A program made the translations under genes and the position numbers. A model generated the notes under the pieces. That model was not told where the DNA came from. It saw nothing but the letters and a program-made list of their open reading frames with translations, and searched no databases. DNA of 64,000 nucleotides from Cyanobacterium sp. Dongsha4 (GTDB lineage Bacteria; Cyanobacteriota; Cyanobacteriia; Cyanobacteriales; Cyanobacteriaceae). This document shows, one piece after another, positions 37,577-46,741 of this stretch. Where the stretch lies: the NCBI RefSeq assembly GCF_036345015.1, contig NZ_CP084098.1, positions 3,609,326-3,673,325 on the forward strand, given 5' to 3'. Every line of letters begins with the position of its first letter. Within the stretch, counting starts at the first letter, position 1.

Positions 37577-38197
37577 ATGTTAAAAATTCTCCTAGTAGAA
37601 GATGATGAATTATTCCGTTTAGGACTTTCAGTTAGATTACAACAAGAAACTGATTTGCACATTGTAGCGGAGGCAGAAGACGGAGAAACGGCCGTTAATC
37701 TTACTAATCGTCATCCTTTGGATTTAGTTCTACTTGACATCGGATTACCTCGTATGAGTGGCTTAGAAGCCTGTTACAAAATTAAGTCAAATCATCCTAA
37801 GTTGCCTATTCTTGCCCTTACATCTCACTCAGAACCTTCTTTAATTAATCGTTTGATCGAGGTTGGTATTCAAGGTTATTGTCTTAAGGGTATTCCTGCT
37901 GAAACTTTAATTTTAGCTATTCGTTCTGTGGTTGCTGGTGCTTCATGGTGGGATTCTAAGGCTACTCACGAAATTCAATCGGCTTTTACTTCTACGTCTA
38001 ATTCTGTTTTAGATGCTTTGACTGAACGAGAACGAGAAATTCTCGAATTGATGGCACAAGGAAAATCGAATCAAGAAATTGCTAAAATGCTCTATATTAC
38101 CTCTGGTACGGTTAGGGTTCATACTCATTCTATGATCCAAAAATTAGGAGTATGCGATCGCACTCAAGCTATTCTTTTATTTCACAATTTTTCCTAA
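37577..38197 (+). CDS. NarL/FixJ-type response regulator
   Basis: A 206-residue regulator with a receiver domain (about 1-120; Asp54 in LVLLDIGLPRMSG as the phospho-acceptor, EDD at 8-10, and Lys in LKGIPAET) and a LuxR-type helix-turn-helix (about 140-200; LTEREREILELMAQGKSNQEIAKML). The start is ATG 37577; the longer frame upstream translates a CGCAAAG repeat and the end of the kinase gene in another frame. It is the partner of the kinase just upstream. Confidence 0.92.
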   Translation: MLKILLVEDDELFRLGLSVRLQQETDLHIVAEAEDGETAVNLTNRHPLDLVLLDIGLPRMSGLEACYKIKSNHPKLPILALTSHSEPSLINRLIEVGIQGYCLKGIPAETLILAIRSVVAGASWWDSKATHEIQSAFTSTSNSVLDALTEREREILELMAQGKSNQEIAKMLYITSGTVRVHTHSMIQKLGVCDRTQAILLFHNFS

Positions 38198-38262
38198 TGA
38201 ATGAAGCAGATTGAAATTCATGGGAATTGATGGGCAATACCCATACCCACCCTATAAAATTT

Positions 38263-38535
38263 CTAATTAACAGCTATTCTGTCTTCTTTTTGCACAAAAT
38301 CATTAATTTTTCTTTGATTTTCTCTTGATTTCGGCACTAAACACTTACCAAATTGGGCATAAAGGGCAGGTATAACCAATAAAGTTAAGGCTGTAGAAGT
38401 AAATAAACCTCCCAAAACTAGGATCGCCAACGGTTGTAATATTTCATTACCTGCACCACTAGCCATGACTAAAGGCAACATTCCCAAAGCCGAGGTTAAA
38501 GCCGTCATTAAAATAGCTTTTACCCTTTCACTCAT
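38263..38535 (-). pseudogene. C-terminal remnant of a CzcA/CusA-type RND metal efflux pump
   Basis: The 90 codons read ERVKAILMTALTSALGMLPLVMASGAGNEILQPLAILVLGG..., the last two membrane helices of heavy-metal RND pumps (family length about 1030 residues). About 940 residues are missing and nothing RND-like is found upstream on this strand, so it is a decayed end fragment. The pump's usual fusion-protein partner is not adjacent. Confidence 0.85.
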
Positions 38536-38856
38536 AGCCTTTATATACTACTACTTTCACGGGAATATCTTGGCTAAATTTTTGGTTATATTGTTAGTTA
38601 AAATAACATTGAGACACTTAGTAAAATTATGTAGGGTAAGCATCGCTCACCAATCGAGAGTTTTAGGAGTTTTTAATATTATTAAACTGTTTTATTCTTA
38701 TTTTGTATCTTACTGCCTTTCTTCCTGAAGTATTCTTTGAAGAATTTGACAACATCCCTGACTCTGTTTGGAAAAAGCTCATGAGTTAATAGGATTTTAT
38801 AAGAAGTTTATTATATTTAGAATGCAAACTAGCAAAATTAGGACAGAAGCCATTTT
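38536..38856. other. Gene-free region between the pump remnant and rodA
   Basis: About 320 nt without a credible gene; short frames here are shadows. An imperfect hairpin TTCTTC...GAAGAA lies near 38719-38744. No tRNA or riboswitch motif was recognised. The rodA promoter must be at the right end. Confidence 0.4.
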
Positions 38857-40080
38857 ATGAATAATACAAACAGAAGCCTTGATTGGTTTTTGATTACCCT
38901 TGTTGTAGGCATTAGCGGTTTTGGTAGCTTAATCATTTATACCACCCAATTATATAAACAGGGATCAGATTGGCAGCAACAATTAATTATGGTTGTGATT
39001 GGAAGTGCTATTTTATTAGGACTATCTTATTTTCCTTATGAATTATTGCTAAAGTTTCATTGGCTTACTTATGGAATCACAAACTTACTATTAGTGGCAG
39101 TGATTTTTTTTGGTACTACCATTAATGGGGCGCAAAGTTGGATTTATATTGGTAGCTTTAATTTTCAGCCCTCAGAATTTGCCAAAATTGGTTTAATAAT
39201 TACCTTAGCGGCTCTATTACATTTTCGTGATGCTTCAAGAGTATCCCGTTTAATCCCCATTGCTTCAACTGTTGCTTTACCTTGGTTATTAATTATGGCA
39301 CAACCAGATTTAGGTACAGGGTTAGTATTTGGGGCGATTACTTTCACGATGCTTTATTGGGCAAATGCTAATTTGGGTTGGATTCTGTTAATTCTCTCTC
39401 CTCTTGTATCTGCTTTCCTATTTAATTTATTCCTCCCAGCATGGTTAATTTTTGTGGTAGTTATGATTCTCATTGCTTGGTTTACTTTACCAAGAGGGGC
39501 TATTTGGGCATTAATTACCCTGAGTGCAAATTACATGGCAGGAGTTTTAGGACATATTTTATGGGACTTGCTCAAACCTTATCAGAAAGACCGTTTAACC
39601 TTGTTTTTAGACCCTGAAAAAGATCCTTTAGGGGGGGGCTACCATTTAATTCAATCTCGCATTGCTATTGGCTCTGGTGAGCTTTGGGGTAATGGTTTAT
39701 TTGAAGGTACTCAAACTCATCTTAATTTTGTTCCCGAACAACATACAGACTTTATTTTTAGTGCCATTGGTGATCAATTGGGATTTATAGGTGCGATCGC
39801 AACTTTAGTAGTTTATTGGTTTATTTGTTTGCGATTAGTAGTCATTGCTAGTAGGGCAAGAGATGATTTTGGCTCTTTAATAGCCATTGGAGTTTTAGGG
39901 ATGATTGCTTTTCAAACCATTGTGAATATCGGTATGACTATTGGATTAGCACCTATTACAGGAATTCCTTTACCCTTACTTAGTTATGGACGTTCATCCC
40001 TACTTAGTAATTTTATCGCTTTTGGTATCGTAGAAGCGATCGCTGCTAATATTCCCAAGAAAAATACATCTTCCCGTTAA
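38857..40080 (+). CDS. rodA: Peptidoglycan glycosyltransferase RodA (SEDS family)
   Basis: The 407-residue polytopic protein has about 10 membrane helices and SEDS signatures: NGAQSWIYIGSFNFQPSEFAK (about 90), AQPDLGTGLVFG (about 150) and the C-terminal GIPLPLLSYGRSSLLSNFIAFG. RodA polymerises lipid II for cell elongation with a class B PBP. An 8-G run at about 39633 encodes the glycines of DPLGGGYHL. Length is typical of RodA. Confidence 0.93.
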   Translation: MNNTNRSLDWFLITLVVGISGFGSLIIYTTQLYKQGSDWQQQLIMVVIGSAILLGLSYFPYELLLKFHWLTYGITNLLLVAVIFFGTTINGAQSWIYIGSFNFQPSEFAKIGLIITLAALLHFRDASRVSRLIPIASTVALPWLLIMAQPDLGTGLVFGAITFTMLYWANANLGWILLILSPLVSAFLFNLFLPAWLIFVVVMILIAWFTLPRGAIWALITLSANYMAGVLGHILWDLLKPYQKDRLTLFLDPEKDPLGGGYHLIQSRIAIGSGELWGNGLFEGTQTHLNFVPEQHTDFIFSAIGDQLGFIGAIATLVVYWFICLRLVVIASRARDDFGSLIAIGVLGMIAFQTIVNIGMTIGLAPITGIPLPLLSYGRSSLLSNFIAFGIVEAIAANIPKKNTSSR

Positions 40081-40498
40081 TCAACATTTTTCAGTATTCA
40101 ATATTCACTATTTTAATCTTTGCAACAAATAATTAAGTTTTTTCTCAAAAATAAAAATATAGATATTATATCTGTTTTAATAAAATTAGATTTAGATAAA
40201 AAAAACTAAATTAAACAGTTTAATTAATTGTGAGGGAAATGTTTTAGATAGATTCAAAGTCCCATATAATTTCGCTTTAGCTTTATTGTGATATTTGGTT
40301 TATTCTATATTTTCCTAAAGTAAAGATTCAATTGTTAGGGGAACTTTTGTTAAAATTTGCTCGAAATTAATTAAGAAGATCATTAAGAAAATCTTAAAAA
40401 AATAATCTTTTAGATCAAAATTATTGAAGAAAAATTAACAGAGGTTCTTCCCAAAATTTTATTAAGTTACTCCATTGTAGTAAAGGAGAGATTTTATT
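40081..40498. other. Long AT-rich upstream region of ppsA
   Basis: 418 nt with no ORF and no tRNA or riboswitch that I recognise. It is strongly AT-rich, with A and T runs (about 40140-40220 and 40360-40440), and ends in a strong ribosome site AAAGGAGAG 9 nt before the ppsA start. Such a long leader fits a regulated promoter, but no specific operator is visible. Confidence 0.4.
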
Positions 40499-43009
40499 AT
40501 GGTACACTCTGCCCCAGAAAGAATTGCATCCCCCCAAAAACAAGATAAGTTCGTACTTTGGTTTGAAGAGGTAGGTATTGAAGATGTGCCTCTAGTGGGA
40601 GGAAAAAACGCTTCTTTAGGAGAAATGATCCAGCAATTGAGTGCAAAAGGTGTAAATGTCCCTACAGGCTTCGCTACTACTGCTTATGCTTATCGCTACT
40701 TTATCAAAAAAGCAGGTTTAGAAACCCAATTACGCCGTATTTTCGCCAATTTAGATGTGGAAGATTTGCCCAATTTACAGGCTGTTGGTCGTCAAGCTAG
40801 GGCATTAGTATTAAATACTCCTTTCCCTAAAGAGTTAGAGTTAGCCATTTCTGATGCTTACTTTAAACTATGTCAACGGTATGGTGCTGATCCTAGTCTT
40901 TGTACCACCGAAGATGAAGAGGAAATTATGCGCTTACGAAATTGTGTCTATGATACAGATGTAGCGGTCAGATCCTCGGCAACGGCGGAAGATTTACCCG
41001 ATGCTAGTTTTGCAGGGCAACAGGAGACTTATTTAAACGTTCATGGAGTGAAAAATGTTTTAGAGTCCTGTCATAAGTGTTTTGCGTCTATTTTCACCGA
41101 TCGCGCTATCTCTTATCGTACCGTGAAAAACTTTGATCACTTTGAGGTTGCGTTGTCTGTAGGTGTGCAAAAAATGGTGCGATCAGATCTTGCTTCTTCA
41201 GGGGTAATGTTCAGTATTGACACAGAAACAGGCTTTAAGGATGCGGCTTTCGTTACATCTGCCTATGGTTTGGGTGAAAACGTGGTACAAGGTGCGGTTA
41301 ACCCTGATGAATTTTTCGTTTTCAAACCCACTCTAAAACAAGGCTTTAAACCGATTTTAAATAAACGTCTTGGCTCGAAAGAGATCAAAATGGTGTATGA
41401 CTTGGGCGGTGGTAAACAGGTTAAAAACGTTCCCGTATCTGAATCAGAGCGTCTGCAATATTCTATCACCGATGAAGAAGCCTTAATCCTTGCTCGTTGG
41501 GCTTGTATTATTGAGGAGCATTATAGCGAAAAACGGGGTCAAAATAGCCCAATGGATATAGAATGGGCAAAAGATGGTCAAACTGGCGAGTTATTTATTG
41601 TCCAAGCCCGTCCTGAAACGGTACAATCACAAAAATCCGGTAGTGTACTCCGTGACTATAAACTCAAAGGCACAAGCAATATTCTTGTCGCAGGTCGTGC
41701 CGTAGGAGAAATGATCGGACAGGGTAAAGCCCGTGTTATCCTTGATGTCCATAAAATCGGTGAGTTTAAAGCTGGTGAAGTGCTTGTAACCAACAAAACC
41801 GATCCCGATTGGGAACCTATTATGAAAAAAGCAAGTGCGATCGTCACTAATCAAGGAGGAAGAACTTGTCACGCCGCAATTATTGCCCGTGAAATGGGTA
41901 TTCCAGCCATCGTCGGTTGTGGTAATGCTACAGGTATCCTCAAAACAGGGCAAGAAATTACTGTGTCTTGTTCGGAAGGAGAAGAAGGACGGGTGTATGA
42001 AGGTTTAGTACCCTTTGATATTATCGAAACCCAACTGGACAATTTACCCAAAACTCGCACAAAAATCTTGATGAATGTGGGTAATCCTGAAGAAGCCTTC
42101 AAATTAGCCTCGATTCCTTGCGATGGCGTTGGTTTAGCCCGTTTAGAGTTCATTATCGCTAATCATATCAAAGCCCATCCTTTAGCGTTAATGAAATATG
42201 ATGAATTAACCGATGAATCTGTTAAGAAAGAGATTGCGGAGTTAACTTTAGGCTATCAAAACAAAGCCGATTTCTTCGTGGATAAAGTTGCTCAGGGTGT
42301 AGGCACGATCGCAGCCGCTTTTTATCCTAATCCAGTGGTAGTAAGGATGTCTGACTTCAAATCCAATGAGTATGCTAACTTGTTAGGCGGTGCAGACTTT
42401 GAACCCAAAGAAGAAAACCCCATGATTGGGTGGCGTGGTGCGTCTCGTTACTACGATGAAAAATACCGTGAAGCCTATGGTTTAGAATGTAAAGCCTTAA
42501 AACGAGTTCGTGACGAAATGGGCTTAACTAACGTAATTCCGATGATTCCTTTCTGTCGCACTCCCTATGAAGGTCGCCGTGTGTTAGCAGAGATGGAAAA
42601 ACATGGCTTAAAACGGGGTGAAAACGGCTTAGAAGTCTATGTAATGTGCGAAATTCCCAGTAACGTCATTTTAGCGGATCAATATAGCGAAATCTTTGAT
42701 GGTTTCTCCATTGGTTCAAATGACCTAACACAGTTAACCTTAGGGCTCGATCGCGATTCCTCATTAGTAGCACATATCTTCGATGAACGCAACGACGCAG
42801 TTAAGGATATGGTACGCATGGTAATTGAAAAAGCGAAACGCAATAATCGTAAAATCGGTATTTGTGGACAAGCACCCAGTGATTACCCTGAATTTGCCCG
42901 TTTCTTAGTAGAATTAGGCATTGACTCCATCAGTTTAAATCCTGATTCTTTACTCAAAACCTTACTTGATATTGCTAAATTAGAGGAAAGATTAGACGCA
43001 AATCGATAA
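40499..43009 (+). CDS. ppsA: Phosphoenolpyruvate synthase
   Basis: The enzyme converts pyruvate, ATP and water to PEP, AMP and phosphate. The order is the N-terminal ATP-grasp domain (about 20-370; VGGKNASLGEM, AVRSSATAEDLPDASFAGQQET, IEWAKDG), the swivelling phospho-His domain with His458 (GGRTCHAAIIAREMGIPAIVG), and the TIM-barrel PEP/pyruvate domain (about 500-830; GSNDLTQLTLGLDRDS and KIGICGQAPSDYPEF). 836 residues, normal. A stem-loop terminator follows. Confidence 0.97.
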   Translation: MVHSAPERIASPQKQDKFVLWFEEVGIEDVPLVGGKNASLGEMIQQLSAKGVNVPTGFATTAYAYRYFIKKAGLETQLRRIFANLDVEDLPNLQAVGRQARALVLNTPFPKELELAISDAYFKLCQRYGADPSLCTTEDEEEIMRLRNCVYDTDVAVRSSATAEDLPDASFAGQQETYLNVHGVKNVLESCHKCFASIFTDRAISYRTVKNFDHFEVALSVGVQKMVRSDLASSGVMFSIDTETGFKDAAFVTSAYGLGENVVQGAVNPDEFFVFKPTLKQGFKPILNKRLGSKEIKMVYDLGGGKQVKNVPVSESERLQYSITDEEALILARWACIIEEHYSEKRGQNSPMDIEWAKDGQTGELFIVQARPETVQSQKSGSVLRDYKLKGTSNILVAGRAVGEMIGQGKARVILDVHKIGEFKAGEVLVTNKTDPDWEPIMKKASAIVTNQGGRTCHAAIIAREMGIPAIVGCGNATGILKTGQEITVSCSEGEEGRVYEGLVPFDIIETQLDNLPKTRTKILMNVGNPEEAFKLASIPCDGVGLARLEFIIANHIKAHPLALMKYDELTDESVKKEIAELTLGYQNKADFFVDKVAQGVGTIAAAFYPNPVVVRMSDFKSNEYANLLGGADFEPKEENPMIGWRGASRYYDEKYREAYGLECKALKRVRDEMGLTNVIPMIPFCRTPYEGRRVLAEMEKHGLKRGENGLEVYVMCEIPSNVILADQYSEIFDGFSIGSNDLTQLTLGLDRDSSLVAHIFDERNDAVKDMVRMVIEKAKRNNRKIGICGQAPSDYPEFARFLVELGIDSISLNPDSLLKTLLDIAKLEERLDANR

Positions 43010-43047
43010 TTAAACACTAAACAAACAATTATTAGTTCATTAAATTT

Positions 43048-43074
43048 ATCCCTCTTTTTAGGGGGATTTTTTTG
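43048..43074 (+). terminator. Rho-independent terminator of ppsA
   Basis: ATCCCTC TTTTT AGGGGGAT forms a short stem followed immediately by a run of T residues, 38 nt after the ppsA stop. Confidence 0.8.
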
Positions 43075-43219
43075 TAACCATAGTCATTATATTTGAGTTG
43101 TGTAAAAAAATAATAAATAATTTATATTGAAAATTTTGTTGCTATGCTAATCTAAAAAGAAAATAAGATAGAGTCTTTTTCTTCCTGAAACTTTTATTAT
43201 CAAATCAACACTAATACCC

Positions 43220-44056
43220 ATGACCAATTCTTCCTCATCATCCAAACCGCTAATCAATGATGTTAACTGGTATGCGATCGCATCTAAAATAAGAAACCAA
43301 AATGAAAAATTAAAAGCGAAAATTAGTGATTTAGAGAATCTTATAGAAGAACAAAAACAGCAAATAAAAATTCAAGTAATAAAAAATCAAGACTATTCTA
43401 ATTTAGAAGAAAATCAACAAAAAGAGGTTGAAAATTTAAAGAAAGAAATGGTTAACAAAAATCAACAAATAGAAAAACAAAAAGAAACCATTGAAACTTT
43501 AACAGAACAACTAGAAAAAATTCAACAACAAACAGCCCGTTTAGAAAGAGAATGTTCCTTACTTCAAGATAATTATAACGACCAACAACATCAACTTAAA
43601 CAAGTAGAAAAAGAAAATAAAGAATTAAAAATTAGATTACAAAGGCAACAAAGATATAATATTCAGTATAAAACAGCTTTAGATCAAGTAATTGGTGCTT
43701 CTTCCGCAGATAATAATAGTTTAAATATAAACCCTTTATCTAATAATAATTTATCCCCTTTAACAAATCATGTATCCTCTAATCAATCCGATAATAAAGG
43801 AGAAAATAAAAATTCCACACCCTCAACAATTGATGAAAAAAACCACCCCATAGAAAACATATTAAATACCCCTTCTTTCTCCGAAGATAATACAGAAGTT
43901 AAACAAAACGCATCCCTCAATTTACCATTAAAAAACCAAGATAGTAATAACAATCGAGAGAAAAAAGAAGGGAATAACGGACGTAATCAAGAAAAAAAAC
44001 AGAAAAAAAGAGGGTTTATACAATTACCTCAATTTGGGAAAAAAAATAAAGACTAA
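43220..44056 (+). CDS. Coiled-coil protein of unknown function
   Basis: The 278-residue protein has a long coiled coil (about residues 24-155, Glu/Lys/Gln-rich heptads), a low-complexity Asn/Ser linker (160-250) and a basic tail ending KKRGFIQLPQFGKKNKD. The conserved-looking tail suggests a short binding motif. No catalytic motif or membrane segment is visible. It may be a scaffold protein in cyanobacteria; I do not recognise a named family. Confidence 0.7.
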   Translation: MTNSSSSSKPLINDVNWYAIASKIRNQNEKLKAKISDLENLIEEQKQQIKIQVIKNQDYSNLEENQQKEVENLKKEMVNKNQQIEKQKETIETLTEQLEKIQQQTARLERECSLLQDNYNDQQHQLKQVEKENKELKIRLQRQQRYNIQYKTALDQVIGASSADNNSLNINPLSNNNLSPLTNHVSSNQSDNKGENKNSTPSTIDEKNHPIENILNTPSFSEDNTEVKQNASLNLPLKNQDSNNNREKKEGNNGRNQEKKQKKRGFIQLPQFGKKNKD

Positions 44057-44103
44057 AACTGAAATTTTCATATTTTGTCAAACATTGAAATTAGATTATT
44101 GAA

Positions 44104-44562
44104 ATGACCATTTTTTTTGAATTTGAACAAGATTTTGTTAACTCCCTAAGATGTATTCCCATGATAGTTAGATATAAATTAGATACTTGCGGAGTCAAAC
44201 TAAAACTTAATCACTGGCATGAATTTAATAAGGAAGAAAAAGATTCTTTAGTGCATAAACCCTGCAAAACTGCTCAAGAAATCAAGGAATATGCTGATTA
44301 CTTGCAAGAATTAGTTAAAGAAAAAACAGGAGAGTATGCAAAAAATTTAGAAATAGAATCTAACCCTAAATGGTCAAATATAGAGGAAATACCAGAACAA
44401 GTTATTAAAAAAGCAGAAGAATTTAACTTTCAGTTAACATTATCACAATGGCAAAATTTAGATGATTTACAAAGGTTTGTCTTAATTAAATTGAGTAAAT
44501 CTGGTCATGAAAATCGTAATTTTTTACCCGCTTTAAAGGAATTTAAACTTATCAACTATTGA
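44104..44562 (+). CDS. Nitrate reductase associated protein family
   Basis: The 152-residue protein (FEFEQDFVNSLRCIPMIVRYKLDTCGVKLKLNHWHEF...) matches the family Nitr_red_assoc, usually found near nitrate assimilation genes in cyanobacteria. No narB or nrt gene is in this window, so the context link is missing. It is soluble and mostly helical; its exact role in nitrate reduction is not known. It starts 47 nt after the coiled-coil gene. Confidence 0.88.
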   Translation: MTIFFEFEQDFVNSLRCIPMIVRYKLDTCGVKLKLNHWHEFNKEEKDSLVHKPCKTAQEIKEYADYLQELVKEKTGEYAKNLEIESNPKWSNIEEIPEQVIKKAEEFNFQLTLSQWQNLDDLQRFVLIKLSKSGHENRNFLPALKEFKLINY

Positions 44563-44565
44563 CCC

Positions 44566-44726
44566 ATAAGGCACTCATATTTAAAGTAAGAAAATCAATT
44601 TAGTTACTGTTTTTGTCAAAATCCGTTAAATTTAGCTCATAACTCCGAACTCAGGTTGTTGCCCCTTGCCTTGCCTTAATTATTAATTGTTAATTGCCTT
44701 TGCCCACTAAACTAAAAATCATATCT
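44566..44726. repeat. Repeat words between the nitrate-reductase-associated gene and the beta-lactamase-like gene
   Basis: Contains AACTCCGAACTCAGG (about 44641-44655) and TTGCCCCTTGCCTTGCC plus ATTAATTGTTAATTGCC words. These belong to the same intergenic word families as at 18724 and 46690. The two flanking genes converge here. Confidence 0.6.
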
Positions 44727-45632
44727 TTAAGATTCAGAAACATCGATTTTTTGAATTTCCATTATAAATTGATGAGAGATAAAAGGAATTAGGTTTCGCT
44801 GACGACTCGCTTTTCCCTCAGTGAAGATGACGAATAAATAAGAGGTTGAGTTAGGTAGGGTAATATATGCACAATCATGACGTACTTGCGAAGTCCATCC
44901 AGCTTTAGACCAAATTTGAGCATTATTAGGTACGCTTTCACCAATAAAACCGTTAATTTGATTTTCTTCATCATTTATCCCCAATTTCTTTTTACTAGCA
45001 TCTCTTTTGAGCAAATTTCGCATTTTTTCACAGGCTTTATCCGTTACTACTAAATTATTCATGATGCTATAAAGTAATCTAGCGACGGCATTGGTAGTTA
45101 ACATATTTCGATTCTCATAGTTTTCCCCTAAAAATATTCTTTCTCTTCCATAAGCACCATCACACCAAGTTTTCTGATTAACGTTGATAGGGGCAAATTC
45201 TTCCCAGTTATAACTCTGGAAATAGTCATTTATCATATTCCTTTGTTTTTGCCATTGACGAAATTCTAATTCTGGTAACTCATATCCTGATGTAGTTTGA
45301 GTAAGAGTATCCATAACCAGACTGGTGGCATCATTACTCGATTCTATAATCATATCTCTCACAGCGCGATCAAACTCTGAGGAGGGTTGAATTTTTCCCT
45401 GATTTAACCATTCTTCCACCGCCACTAAATAGAATAATTTGACAATACTTGCAGGATAGATTTTTTCGTTTCCCCGATAGCTAAAACCCTGCAAAGGAGA
45501 TTTCTCTTTATTCTCCATAATTACTGTCAAAGCAATGTGATTTTTTTTTAACGAAGGGAATTTTTGCCATGTCTTTTCTAAAATATTCTCTGTAGTTTGA
45601 GAAAGATGATGATTAGTGACAAAAAAAGTCAT
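44727..45632 (-). CDS. Class A beta-lactamase-like serine hydrolase
   Basis: 301 residues from ATG 45632, which has GGAG 10 nt upstream. The penicillin-recognising motifs are Ser62-x-x-Lys65 (YPASIVKLF), SSNDATS (the SDN equivalent) and WSKAGWTS (the KTG equivalent, here KAG). No signal peptide or lipobox is seen at the start, so it may be cytosolic or use another route. Whether it degrades beta-lactams or is a related peptidase/esterase cannot be told. A longer frame to 45674 has no support. A 172-bp repeat-rich gap lies downstream. Confidence 0.82.
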   Translation of the reverse strand: MTFFVTNHHLSQTTENILEKTWQKFPSLKKNHIALTVIMENKEKSPLQGFSYRGNEKIYPASIVKLFYLVAVEEWLNQGKIQPSSEFDRAVRDMIIESSNDATSLVMDTLTQTTSGYELPELEFRQWQKQRNMINDYFQSYNWEEFAPINVNQKTWCDGAYGRERIFLGENYENRNMLTTNAVARLLYSIMNNLVVTDKACEKMRNLLKRDASKKKLGINDEENQINGFIGESVPNNAQIWSKAGWTSQVRHDCAYITLPNSTSYLFVIFTEGKASRQRNLIPFISHQFIMEIQKIDVSES

Positions 45633-45756
45633 TGGAAATCTCCAAAAATTGATAACAAAATCAATGTAACCCAATTTTTCTCTTAACTAATCTCGATAAT
45701 TGATTATTAGTTGTTAAAGTATAGATGTTAAGTTTTATAACAATTGAAATCTTACT

Positions 45757-46569
45757 ATGTTAGAACTATATCAATTTGAACTTTCTCAATTTTCTGAAAA
45801 GGTTAGACTTATCCTTGACTACAAGGGTTTGGAATACAAAAAAGTAGAAGTTACCCCCGGTATTGGACAATTAGAAGTTTATAAAATTTCAGGACAAAGA
45901 CAAGTTCCCGTGTTAAAAGATGGTGATACTATCATTGCCGATTCAACGGAAATTGCTTTATATTTAGATCGTAAATACCCAGAAAAGCCTTTAATTCCAA
46001 CCGATGGAGTTGCTAGAGGTAAATGTTTATTGATGGAAGAATGGGCGGATGAATCTTTGGGTTTAAAAGGGCGTAAGGCTTTCTTTCATGCCTTAAATCA
46101 TTACCCCAGTTTTCGCTCTTCTTTTCTGCCCGAAAATACCCCTGATATTCTCAAGACTTTTGTTAATGCTTTCCCTTCAGAAATTATGGATGTTTTCAGT
46201 TTGGGAGTAGGTTTCGGAAAAGATGTTTTAAAAGAAGCGGAAAAGGGTTTAAAGCAAGATTTAGAGGCTTTAACTTTGATTTTACATGACCAACCCTATT
46301 TAACAGGAGATAAACCCACTTTAGCCGATTTAACGGTGGCGGCGTTGACGACTATCATTAAGTTTCCTTCTGTGACTTATTATGATTTAGATATTAATTT
46401 AGAAGGTAAAGGTATTCCGGGTTTAGCTGATAATAGCGCTTATGAGCCTTTCTTTACATGGCGCGATCGCATCTATGCTGATTTTAGACAACCTGTAGAT
46501 AAATCTAACCGTAATAATTCTAGTGGAAATAGTGGAGATAATAAACCAACCACCATTGAGATTGAGTAG
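45757..46569 (+). CDS. Glutathione S-transferase family protein
   Basis: A 270-residue protein with a thioredoxin-like N-terminal GST domain (about 1-80; MLELYQFELSQFSEKVRLILDYKGLEYKK..., QVPVLKDGDTIIADSTEIALYLDRKYP) and an all-alpha C-terminal domain (about 90-235; LTGDKPTLADLTVAALTTI). The N-terminal SQFSEKVR position suggests a Ser catalytic residue. The tail is a Ser/Asn-rich extension. It is divergent from the beta-lactamase-like gene with ~125 nt between. The substrate is unknown. Confidence 0.9.
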   Translation: MLELYQFELSQFSEKVRLILDYKGLEYKKVEVTPGIGQLEVYKISGQRQVPVLKDGDTIIADSTEIALYLDRKYPEKPLIPTDGVARGKCLLMEEWADESLGLKGRKAFFHALNHYPSFRSSFLPENTPDILKTFVNAFPSEIMDVFSLGVGFGKDVLKEAEKGLKQDLEALTLILHDQPYLTGDKPTLADLTVAALTTIIKFPSVTYYDLDINLEGKGIPGLADNSAYEPFFTWRDRIYADFRQPVDKSNRNNSSGNSGDNKPTTIEIE

Positions 46570-46589
46570 TTTAGTCATTGTAATCGTTC

Positions 46590-46741
46590 GAGAGAAAGAG
46601 TTATAGAGGTTTGGGGTATAGGGATGTTAGGGTGTTAGCGAGAAGTTAATTAAACACTTTTGCCCTCCTCCCCTTTTAAGGGGAGATAAAGGGAGGTTTG
46701 CCCCTTGCCCTTTTAATTGTTAATTTTTAATTGTTAACTGG
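46590..46741. repeat. Repeat-rich gap upstream of prmC
   Basis: Contains GATGTTAGGGTGTTAGC words, a CCCCTTTTAAGGGG palindrome (about 46671-46684) and TTGCCCCTTGCCC / AATTGTTAATTTTTAATTG words. It is repetitive and non-coding. Confidence 0.6.

Noticed and set aside
38465-38728. 87-residue plus-strand ORF over the pump remnant
   Set aside because: Low-complexity hydrophobic shadow that partly overlaps the antisense of the CzcA remnant; no ribosome site or family resemblance.
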